Assembly: GCF_040719375.1 (NCBI RefSeq)
Contig: NZ_JBFDTP010000001.1
Coordinates: 682,001 to 746,000, forward strand
Reading direction: 5' to 3'
From: Clostridium sp. AN503
GTDB taxonomy: Bacteria > Bacillota > Clostridia > Lachnospirales > Lachnospiraceae
Length of the DNA: 64,000 bases
The notes beneath the pieces are model-generated. The model made no database searches. It was not told the origin of the DNA and worked only from the letters and a program-made list of their open reading frames with translations. The position numbers and the translations under genes are program-made. Of this stretch, positions 33,607-39,124 are shown piece by piece. Position 1 is the stretch's first letter, and each line of letters begins with the position of its first letter.

Positions 33607-33984
33607 TTATCCTCTCCCATCTATATATAAAAATCTTGCAGAATGCGGCGTCAGGGCCTTCCTTAACTGCTTCCATTGTCCTGCATTCCGCACTGTATTC
33701 CCTTTCGCATTCATCCACCCGCTTTTCTCCCAGTTCGTGATCCAGCCCTGCTTGAACGGCTCGATGATATACTCGGAAGAAGTATATACATCGATCATGC
33801 AGGGTCTTTGCAGGACCTCAATGGCATCGATCAGGGCCTGCAGGTGATTGCTTTGCTTACTTGCACTTCTATTTTTGATAATCTCTTTCTTGTATGTCTT
33901 GCCTTTTTTATCTTCAAAACTCAGCCGCGCCCAGTAATTACTTGCGCTTGCGCCGATTTCTATATGTACTGTGTACACTGTCAA
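33607..33984 (-). CDS. RNase H-fold protein with altered active site, 125 aa
   Basis: Fold signatures are the beta strand at 'YTVHIEIGASASNYWARLSF', the helix 'NHLQALIDAIEVLQRPCMID' and the strand-helix 'YTSSEYIIEPFKQGWITNWE' with 'GMNAKGNTVRNAGQWKQL'-type ending, all typical of RNase HI. The positions of catalytic Asp10, Glu48 and Asp70 carry E9, Q49 and S69 respectively. Catalysis is therefore unlikely, while RNA-DNA binding may remain. It lies directly downstream of the HUH Rep-like gene. Confidence 0.75.
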   Translation of the reverse strand: MTVYTVHIEIGASASNYWARLSFEDKKGKTYKKEIIKNRSASKQSNHLQALIDAIEVLQRPCMIDVYTSSEYIIEPFKQGWITNWEKSGWMNAKGNTVRNAGQWKQLRKALTPHSARFLYIDGRG

Positions 33985-33993
33985 TCGCTCCCT

Positions 33994-34761
33994 TCATCCG
34001 GCGGGTTCCCAGTCCGCGTCAGTCGGATGGATTTTTACCATCACATACCGCTGGTACGGATAACCCAATCTGTCAAATCCGTTATACAAGGATTCCCTTA
34101 TGATGTAATACCCCGCCCTCGGCTTCGGATCCAGCTTCCATCCCTTCTTGGCCGTCCGGTTCCGGCACTCCGGCTTTGGTGTTATCAGATTCCGGCTACA
34201 AGAATACCGTTGTTTAAACGGCGCCTCCGGATCCCGGAAGGTCTTTTCTGTCTCCTTTACCAGATACTCGGCCAATGTCTGGTATTCCCCATCTTCATAT
34301 AGCGGTACCGCTTGGATATGTCCCCGGTCCTTCCAGTTCTTCCGCACTATTCCGATAGTTGTTGCCTTACCATCGTTCACCTGATTGATAACCATATGGT
34401 GATGAATGGCTTTTTGCTTGTATTCTGTAACGAGAACATATTTTAAAGTGAAGCCTCTGGCCTTGAACTCCCTGCGCAGATTGTCCAGCAATTTAGCCAC
34501 GACCTTCTGCGCCTCTTTCGGTTCCGGCCTGTTCTCCCGCTTATAGGTCAGGGTAATATGCCAGTCCCCTGGCCGGAAGTTCGCGTTTATCTTTCTCGCC
34601 AGCTTCCGGGCCGCCTGCCTCAGGTTCGCCTCCCGCATCTCCTCCGGTGTCTTCTTCCTCCCCAGCCCCCGGTCTGCTCCCTTCCTGCACCCCCGCGGGA
34701 TGCACTTGATCACTTCTATCGTTGCTCCTGCCTTGTACTCTATCTGCTTATACCTGTGCAC
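33994..34761 (-). CDS. HUH replication initiator / relaxase-like protein, 255 aa
   Basis: GTG start at 34761 behind AGGGGGACAGCAG; the frame is open further upstream but that part is leader. Rolling-circle motifs: motif 1 'WHITLTYKRE' (residues 67-76), motif 2 HHHMV (120-124, the His-hydrophobic-His metal site) and a motif 3 candidate Tyr166 in 'LAEYLVKETEK' followed by lysine. The size is plasmid-like, far smaller than P2 gpA. The protein should nick a double-strand origin to start replication. The leader is crossed by a plus-strand antisense RNA. Confidence 0.78.
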   Translation of the reverse strand: MHRYKQIEYKAGATIEVIKCIPRGCRKGADRGLGRKKTPEEMREANLRQAARKLARKINANFRPGDWHITLTYKRENRPEPKEAQKVVAKLLDNLRREFKARGFTLKYVLVTEYKQKAIHHHMVINQVNDGKATTIGIVRKNWKDRGHIQAVPLYEDGEYQTLAEYLVKETEKTFRDPEAPFKQRYSCSRNLITPKPECRNRTAKKGWKLDPKPRAGYYIIRESLYNGFDRLGYPYQRYVMVKIHPTDADWEPAG

Positions 34762-34825
34762 CTGCTGTCCCCCTAAAGTTAATCCTTTTATCAAGTTAGA
34801 AAAGCCATAAAACCCTTGTATTTTC

Positions 34826-34854
34826 TTGACTTTCCGGCCTGCACAGCGTATAAT
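34826..34854 (+). promoter_or_regulatory. Plus-strand promoter antisense to the Rep leader
   Basis: TTGACT (34826-34831), 17 bp and TATAAT (34849-34854). It points away from the Rep gene, into a hairpin terminator 70 bases on, with no open frame of note between them. Confidence 0.85.
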
Positions 34855-34860
34855 ATTAGT

Positions 34861-34924
34861 GAGTAGTTTTGTGCTGTACAGGAAAGCTCCCAACGTTATT
34901 TGCCGTAACGCAGGAGCTTTTTTT
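34861..34924 (+). ncRNA. Predicted short antisense RNA in the Rep leader
   Basis: About 64 nt are expected from the promoter 34826-34854 to the T tract at 34918-34924. The 3' half is a stem: AAAGCTCC (34883-34890) with GGAGCTTT (34913-34920), extended inward by CGTTA/TAACG. The RNA would be complementary to mRNA that enters the Rep gene from upstream. Rolling-circle plasmids use such countertranscribed RNAs to limit Rep synthesis and copy number; the same role here is inference. Confidence 0.72.
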
Positions 34925-34949
34925 CTGTTGTCAATGTGCCTTATTCCTT

Positions 34950-35138
34950 TCATGCGCTTACCAGACCTTCCCGGACCAGTTCGCGTGCCTGCTCTACCGT
35001 CAAATGCCACTGCCGCGCATAGGCTTCCGCTCTGGCGAACTCCTCCAGACACTCCTCGCAGTAGTCTCCCTCGCCTGCATCCAGCGGACAGCCACACTCC
35101 CGGCAGGTGTTATGGTATCGGTATCCTCTTATCCGCAT
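34950..35138 (-). CDS. Small zinc-ribbon protein, 62 aa
   Basis: The start is MRIRGYRYHNTCRECGCPLD after AAGGAGGTGACAACG. The CRECG...YCEECLEE arrangement is a zinc ribbon, followed by a helical tail ('HLTVEQARELVREGLVSA'). It is an early gene upstream of the Rep gene, in the same transcription direction. Function unknown. Confidence 0.7.
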   Translation of the reverse strand: MRIRGYRYHNTCRECGCPLDAGEGDYCEECLEEFARAEAYARQWHLTVEQARELVREGLVSA

Positions 35139-35151
35139 CGTTGTCACCTCC

Positions 35152-35505
35152 TTACCAGCATCCCCGCGTTACATACGGGTCATCATCAATGTCAGGATCG
35201 TAATATTCTACATGGATTGGTATTCCTTCCCTGACCGCATCTACAATCATCTGTACTTCCGTCAGGGTTCTGCTCTCCTCCCGGTCTGCAAAGTGTTCCA
35301 TGGCCAGCCGCAGGTTCTGCATGGCTGCTTCACAATACTCAGGTCTGCTCTCCCTGTCTGTCAGACTGTGTTTCACATCATCCAGTGACAGACCATGCAG
35401 CGCGTAGAATTTTAAAAATCCCTGTACGATCTGCTCATTGCTCATTTGGTTGTCATCATCGGACAACTTGTCCAACCAAATTTCTATATCTTCTAAATTC
35501 TGCAT
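35152..35505 (-). CDS. Hypothetical phage protein, 117 aa
   Basis: An acidic helical protein (MQNLEDIEIWLDKLSDDDNQ, 'HSLTDRESRPEYCEAAMQNL', 'RTLTEVQMIVDAVREGIPIH') ending in an acidic-aromatic tail (EYYDPDIDDDPYVTRGCW). TGGAAGGAGAAACAGC precedes the ATG. No family recognised. Confidence 0.65.
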   Translation of the reverse strand: MQNLEDIEIWLDKLSDDDNQMSNEQIVQGFLKFYALHGLSLDDVKHSLTDRESRPEYCEAAMQNLRLAMEHFADREESRTLTEVQMIVDAVREGIPIHVEYYDPDIDDDPYVTRGCW

Positions 35506-35537
35506 GCTGTTTCTCCTTCCATTTTTTTAATACAAGA

Positions 35538-35566
35538 TTGCTTTTATTTTCTTCTAGTCATATAAT
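35538..35566 (+). promoter_or_regulatory. Promoter of the plus-strand gene 35599-36036
   Basis: TTGCTT (35538-35543), 17 bp and TATAAT (35561-35566) lie 33 bases before the ATG of the 145-residue gene, whose ribosome site is AGGAGGAAATTAAT. Confidence 0.78.
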
Positions 35567-35598
35567 TAAGAAAACTACATATCCAGGAGGAAATTAAT

Positions 35599-36036
35599 AT
35601 GGCAACTTATAAAACATCCGATCTGTTAAAACTTCTCACACAAATCATTTCAGAAGGTTATGAGTATATTGATATCTACGAAATAGAAGCTGATGATGAT
35701 TGTCCTGCTGCCTTATCATTTGAAGCCATAGAAAGTGAATATTCCAGCATTGACTATGATTCTGTTGAATCATCCACTGTTCCGGCTGATTATGATTCCA
35801 ATACTTCCACTCGTCACTTTTCCCCTGATGACCCATGTGGTGATATTATCTTTACTTACAAAGAAATCTTCACGCTGGCCCACGCTGTCGATAATGCGCT
35901 TGAATATCTTAAAGAGTGTTCCAAAGACCCATCCTACTCTAAAGACGTTCTTTCTGAAATTAAATCCGCATCGATCGACATTAGAAATTTGCAGGCTAAG
36001 ATAAAAAAGTTGTTGTCTCATTACAAGATTTCGTAA
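35599..36036 (+). CDS. Unknown plus-strand moron gene, 145 aa
   Basis: An acidic protein with an N-terminal helix (ATYKTSDLLKLLTQIISEGY), a serine-rich, negatively charged middle ('ESEYSSIDYDSVESSTVPAD') and helical C-terminus ('DVLSEIKSASIDIRNLQAKI'). It has its own promoter and terminator on the strand opposite the early operon, so it is likely expressed in the lysogen. Its end overlaps the minus-strand gene 35996-36205 by 41 bases. No family recognised. Confidence 0.72.
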   Translation: MATYKTSDLLKLLTQIISEGYEYIDIYEIEADDDCPAALSFEAIESEYSSIDYDSVESSTVPADYDSNTSTRHFSPDDPCGDIIFTYKEIFTLAHAVDNALEYLKECSKDPSYSKDVLSEIKSASIDIRNLQAKIKKLLSHYKIS

Positions 36037-36205
36037 TGCAAAAAATCTCAAACTCAATAGAATGATCCATGTGGCGGTTTTCTCTGATAACCGCCTTTTT
36101 CATGTCTGCGAGTAACTTATTCGCTTTTTCCTGATTCTCCGCCCTGATGATTATGGTCACTTTATTTGATTTTGCTTCTCTACCTCTAACTGTTTTTAAT
36201 TGCAT
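35996..36205 (-). CDS. Small hypothetical protein, 69 aa
   Basis: The start is MQLKTVRGREAKSNKVTIII after GAGGAGGATAAAC. It consists of a strand-helix unit ('RAENQEKANKLLADMKKAVI') and a C-terminal strand. The last 41 bases run antisense to the end of 35599-36036 and its frame contains that gene's terminator. Function unknown. Confidence 0.6.
   Translation of the reverse strand: MQLKTVRGREAKSNKVTIIIRAENQEKANKLLADMKKAVIRENRHMDHSIEFEIFCITKSCNETTTFLS
36073..36100 (+). terminator. Terminator of 35599-36036
   Basis: GGCGGTT (36073-36079), a nine-base loop, AACCGCC (36089-36095) and TTTTT. It lies inside the minus-strand gene 35996-36205, so the two transcripts face each other. Confidence 0.78.
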
Positions 36206-36249
36206 GTTTATCCTCCTCGCCCAATTACATTGATGGTTTTTTGCAGTGA

Positions 36250-36459
36250 TCATGATCCGACTCCCCAGTCATTTCTCATTACCACAACCCGATTCTCCGG
36301 GTCATAGATCAACTGCAAGCTGTCCCCGCTGGCATCCATGACATCCGCCGTATGCGGTCCTACCATTTTCACGTTAAAACACTCCTGTGAAAATCCTTCC
36401 TGCTCCATCCACTTCCGGATCGCGTACTCCGCGATTGTCTTTGCCCCTCCGATCGCCAT
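36250..36459 (-). CDS. Small phage protein, 69 aa
   Basis: AAAGAGGTACAAC precedes ATG at 36459. The product (MAIGGAKTIAEYAIRKWMEQ, then 'PHTADVMDASGDSLQLIYDP') looks like a compact alpha-beta domain. Common early-region proteins of this length have no assigned function; I recognise none. Confidence 0.62.
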   Translation of the reverse strand: MAIGGAKTIAEYAIRKWMEQEGFSQECFNVKMVGPHTADVMDASGDSLQLIYDPENRVVVMRNDWGVGS

Positions 36460-36471
36460 GTTGTACCTCTT

Positions 36472-36609
36472 TCATAACAACGCCCGAACAACTATAAAAA
36501 CCATGATTGTCATAAGGACCGCTGCCTGTTTTGCTTCCTCCTTGATTCTTCGTCTCCGTCGATACATCCTGCGAAGATTTTTGAATGGAATATATCTGTA
36601 ATATTTCAT
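36472..36609 (-). CDS. Small basic membrane protein, 45 aa
   Basis: The start is MKYYRYIPFKNLRRMYRRRR after GTAGGAGGGACT. A run of arginines and lysines is followed by a hydrophobic C-terminal helix (AAVLMTIMVFIVVRALL), giving a single-span membrane peptide with a cytoplasmic basic tail. Function unknown. Confidence 0.65.
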   Translation of the reverse strand: MKYYRYIPFKNLRRMYRRRRRIKEEAKQAAVLMTIMVFIVVRALL

Positions 36610-36617
36610 AGTCCCTC

Positions 36618-36770
36618 CTACACCGCCATGGGTTGATTTGGCCGTTCTTCTTTTTCTAAGCATTCTTTTCGTTCCCTGTTCCGGAGCTGCCGCAGGCAAG
36701 CCTCAGTAAAACGCTGCTGGTAGCCCTCGGTGAACGTGACATTTACTTTTATATCTTGTGCTTTGATCAC
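36618..36770 (-). CDS. Small hypothetical protein, 50 aa (GTG start)
   Basis: GTG at 36770 follows AAGGAGCGTGAGAA. The product begins VIKAQDIKVNVTFTEGYQQR and continues as a charged helix (FTEACLRQLRNRERKECLEK). The stop lies 8 bases before the next ATG. The pattern is common among tiny phage early genes, without known role. Confidence 0.6.
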   Translation of the reverse strand: MIKAQDIKVNVTFTEGYQQRFTEACLRQLRNRERKECLEKEERPNQPMAV

Positions 36771-36833
36771 TTCTCACGCTCCTTTCTTATCGCATGCGCT
36801 GGATGAATGTACATATCTTATAAATCTCTTTGA

Positions 36834-36862
36834 TTGTTTTTCTGTTTCCTCTGTTTTATAAT
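36834..36862 (+). promoter_or_regulatory. Promoter of the plus-strand gene 36913-37122
   Basis: TTGTTT (36834-36839), 17 bp and TATAAT (36857-36862). The following ATG at 36913 has GGAGGATGTTCC. Confidence 0.65.
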
Positions 36863-36912
36863 GGTGTTATCAGTACTGCCACTACTGAAATACACTATAT
36901 GGAGGATGTTCC

Positions 36913-37122
36913 ATGTCGCTAATACGATATTATGTTGATTTACGGCCTTACTCTTTGGAAGAAAGAGATCAATATTGTCGTAAACTAGAAAGTTTTGCTT
37001 TTTTGTGCTCTCCCTTTCTTGACAAAATAGGGTTATTTGAAGTTTTCTGGGATTTATCCGACCCATTGTTTCAAGTTATTGGAATTCCTGAGCATTTGGT
37101 TTCCGTTATTCTCCCAGAATAA
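36913..37122 (+). CDS. Unknown plus-strand moron gene, 69 aa
   Basis: Residues 'MSLIRYYVDLRPYSLEERDQ', 'YCRKLESFAFLCSPFLDKIG' and 'FEVFWDLSDPLFQVIGIPEH' give an aromatic, mostly globular small protein. It has its own promoter and ribosome site on the strand opposite the early genes. Its 3' end overlaps the minus-strand gene 37106-37276 by 17 bases. No family recognised; superinfection exclusion would be a typical but unproven moron role. Confidence 0.62.
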   Translation: MSLIRYYVDLRPYSLEERDQYCRKLESFAFLCSPFLDKIGLFEVFWDLSDPLFQVIGIPEHLVSVILPE

Positions 37123-37276
37123 CAATCTCAACGGTAGGCTGTTCCGGGGAGTATTCAATCACAACCCGGAATGGTTCCCCAAGTTTGACAGGGGTAATAA
37201 TTTGCTGAAGAGTAACGATTATCTTTTCAACATCCGCTCGTCTAATATTGATTTTCTTTTTTGTTGTCAATTCCAA
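37106..37276 (-). CDS. Small hypothetical protein, 56 aa (TTG start)
   Basis: The frame MELTTKKKINIRRADVEKII ... 'PFRVVIEYSPEQPTVEIVIL' is open from TTG at 37276, with AAAGGAGCG about 12 bases upstream. It is second in the cro operon. The alternating beta pattern of the second half looks real. Start codon choice is uncertain (another TTG lies two codons on). Confidence 0.55.
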   Translation of the reverse strand: MELTTKKKINIRRADVEKIIVTLQQIITPVKLGEPFRVVIEYSPEQPTVEIVILGE

Positions 37277-37282
37277 CTATTC

Positions 37283-37501
37283 TCACGCTCCTTTCTCATC
37301 TGGCACTCCTGCCATTCCTACCAGTAAATAATCGACATCGGTTCCAAACATCCTTGACATTTTCACAAGGGCAGTACTCGGAACATCCGTTTCTTCATTT
37401 ATCCAGTTGTAGTAAGTTTTAATAGATATTCCAAGCTTTTTTGCTAATTCTTCTTTTGTCCAGCCTTTGCGTACTCTTTCCGCCTCAATGCTACTGAGCA
37501 T
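37283..37501 (-). CDS. Cro-like XRE-family regulator, 72 aa
   Basis: The protein is a single helix-turn-helix domain ('GWTKEELAKKLGISIKTYYN' followed by a turn and 'WINEETDVPSTALVKMSRMF'). It is the first minus-strand gene after the switch region, where the antirepressor Cro stands in lambda-like phages. AAAAGAGGTGAAAA precedes the ATG. It is expected to bind the three operators 37518-37603 and favour lytic growth. Confidence 0.88.
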   Translation of the reverse strand: MLSSIEAERVRKGWTKEELAKKLGISIKTYYNWINEETDVPSTALVKMSRMFGTDVDYLLVGMAGVPDEKGA

Positions 37502-37517
37502 TTTTCACCTCTTTTCT

Positions 37518-37603
37518 GCTCATATTGAGCTTTTATGGCTATATAATAAACTCGTTTCGAGCTTTTGTCAAGGGAATTTTATAATTTTTTGCTCATTTTG
37601 AGC
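37518..37603. promoter_or_regulatory. Three switch operators and the lytic (cro) promoter
   Basis: Three 13-bp inverted sites are visible: GCTCATATTGAGC (37518-37530), ACTCGTTTCGAGC (37550-37562) and GCTCATTTTGAGC (37591-37603). The minus-strand promoter TTGACA (37571-37566), 17 bp, TATTAT (37548-37543) has the middle operator in its spacer, so its occupation would block cro transcription. Confidence 0.85.
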
Positions 37604-37612
37604 ATTTAATTA

Positions 37613-37641
37613 TTGACATATTGTAATTTATTACATATAAT
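37613..37641 (+). promoter_or_regulatory. Promoter for the CI-like repressor
   Basis: Consensus TTGACA (37613-37618), 17 bp and TATAAT (37636-37641), 24 bases before the repressor ATG. The spacer contains a TGTAA...TTACA inverted repeat (37622-37635), a possible fourth operator. Confidence 0.88.
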
Positions 37642-37664
37642 GGGCATACAGGAGGACTGATCTT

Positions 37665-38396
37665 ATGAATTTTGGAGAACGACTTACAGAACTAAGAATT
37701 TCAAACGGATATTCTAAAAGAAATGAATTTGCAGATAAATTAGGTATTCCAAGCACCACTCTCAGAAACTACGAAACCGGTGTCAGAGAGCCTGGACATA
37801 CTTTTTTAAAACAGATTTCTGAAATGTTTAATGTTTCTGTTGATTACTTGCTTGGTCTAACTGACGAAAAAGAAGTTTTAAATTCTTTTCGCCTAAGGGC
37901 TTCCGAATATGACCATATCAAGCAGTATCGCTTACTTGATGATGCAGGTAGATCACACGTCAATGCCGTCCTCTCTTGGGAGACAGAACGACTTAGCCAA
38001 CTGACTGCTGCCAGCGATATCGTACCCGCTCCCACCCGCATCATCAGTTACTATCAGCGATTGGCCAGCGCGGGGACCGGCGAATATCTTTTTGACAGTG
38101 TGCCCACCGACACCATCGAGGTTCCGCTTAACAATTTATCCGAGGAAGCTGATTTTGTGATCGGTGTCAACGGCGACTCCATGGAGCCTACTTATTATGA
38201 CGGCGACATGGTCTATGTTAAAATTGCAAACGAAATTCCAACCGGACATATTGGTGTTTTCACACGGGGGAATGAATGTTTTATTAAGGAATTAGGCTTT
38301 GATTGCCTTTTGTCTCACAACCGGAAAAGAAATAATATCGCGGCCAGCGATGATATCCGACTGGTAGGCGAGGTTCTTGGCAAAGTAGAAATGTAG
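37665..38396 (+). CDS. CI-like repressor (XRE HTH + S24 peptidase)
   Basis: The 243-residue protein has a helix-turn-helix domain (residues 1-65, 'EFADKLGIPSTTLRNYETG'), a linker, and a LexA/S24 domain. The autocleavage site is probably Ala136-Gly137 (RLASAGTGE), the nucleophile Ser172 (GDSMEP) and the general base Lys208 (CFIKEL). RecA-stimulated self-cleavage after DNA damage should induce the phage. AGGAGGACTGATCTT precedes the ATG. Confidence 0.93.
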   Translation: MNFGERLTELRISNGYSKRNEFADKLGIPSTTLRNYETGVREPGHTFLKQISEMFNVSVDYLLGLTDEKEVLNSFRLRASEYDHIKQYRLLDDAGRSHVNAVLSWETERLSQLTAASDIVPAPTRIISYYQRLASAGTGEYLFDSVPTDTIEVPLNNLSEEADFVIGVNGDSMEPTYYDGDMVYVKIANEIPTGHIGVFTRGNECFIKELGFDCLLSHNRKRNNIAASDDIRLVGEVLGKVEM

Positions 38397-38413
38397 TAGG
38401 AGGGATTTTAAAT

Positions 38414-38725
38414 ATGAAATACAAAGATTTTTTACAATATCTGGAATCCAATCTTGACGGTTACCAGGCATTTATACAAAAGGCCCGGCGGTATCAATCA
38501 GATAAAAATGCAAAACGAGCGCCTAAGAGTCGCTGGACTGAAGAAAAAATGGAGAAAGCTGCCTATGATATGTGGAAAGCGTCCATGGAGCCACTTTATA
38601 ATAAACTAAAACACGAAATCAAATCCGACCTGCGCGAATCTTGGATCTCCTTCATTGCAAAGAATGACATTTTTGAAATTGTAAATGAGGGTATTAACGA
38701 TTTGGATTTTAACGAGGTGGCATAG
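38414..38725 (+). CDS. Hypothetical lysogeny-operon protein, 103 aa
   Basis: A helical, basic protein ('DFLQYLESNLDGYQAFIQKA', 'RAPKSRWTEEKMEKAAYDMW') that follows the repressor by 17 bases with AGGAGGGATTTTAAAT. It is co-transcribed with the repressor, hence expressed in the lysogen. Function unknown. Confidence 0.7.
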   Translation: MKYKDFLQYLESNLDGYQAFIQKARRYQSDKNAKRAPKSRWTEEKMEKAAYDMWKASMEPLYNKLKHEIKSDLRESWISFIAKNDIFEIVNEGINDLDFNEVA

Positions 38726-38727
38726 GC

Positions 38728-38946
38728 ATGATAATTTGCTCAAATGACCCTGTTGATTTGACTGGTTTGACGAAAAGAGATCTGCGCGATATTGAAAATT
38801 CCTTAAAAATCGAACGCCAAAAGTTAGATGATCAGGATCTTGACGAAGACACAAAGGAATGCTTAATAAAAGCTATGCATTGTGCTTTTATAATTAGCAA
38901 ACAACGCAACAAAGAAAAGTATACTCCCAAAAAATACAGAAAATAG
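38728..38946 (+). CDS. Hypothetical lysogeny-operon protein, 72 aa
   Basis: The protein starts 2 bases after the previous stop. A charged helical protein ('DLTGLTKRDLRDIENSLKIE', then 'LDEDTKECLIKAMHCAFIIS') with a basic end. Last gene before the terminator 38966-38997. Function unknown. Confidence 0.68.
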   Translation: MIICSNDPVDLTGLTKRDLRDIENSLKIERQKLDDQDLDEDTKECLIKAMHCAFIISKQRNKEKYTPKKYRK

Positions 38947-38965
38947 ACTGCTGCTTTATAATGCA

Positions 38966-38997
38966 AAAACCGCCCTGCTGATAACAGAAGCGGTTTT
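38966..38997 (+). terminator. Terminator of the repressor operon
   Basis: AAAACCGC (38966-38973) and GCGGTTTT (38990-38997) form an 8-bp stem whose descending arm is T-rich. It separates the lysogeny operon from the recombinase gene. Confidence 0.75.
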
Positions 38998-39070
38998 CAC
39001 ATAGATACTATTACCGGGATCACTCCCAACATATAATACCCGCTCGACACCTGTATTATATCATTCGGAG

Positions 39071-39097
39071 CACCCCCGGTCAATGGGTGTATTTTTT
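39071..39097 (+). terminator. Second hairpin upstream of the recombinase
   Basis: CACCC (39071-39075), a nine-base loop, GGGTG (39085-39089) and TATTTTTTA. The recombinase ATG is only 28 bases further on, so it would isolate recombinase expression from upstream transcription. No promoter with good boxes is visible between them. Confidence 0.5.
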
Positions 39098-39124
39098 ATA
39101 CTTATTTTTAAGGAGGGTGATATA

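Noticed and set aside
34762..35097. N-terminal extension of the Rep-like protein by about 110 codons
   Set aside because: The frame is open, but it runs through the antisense RNA and the end of the zinc-ribbon gene; GTG at 34761 has a ribosome site and begins the conserved part.
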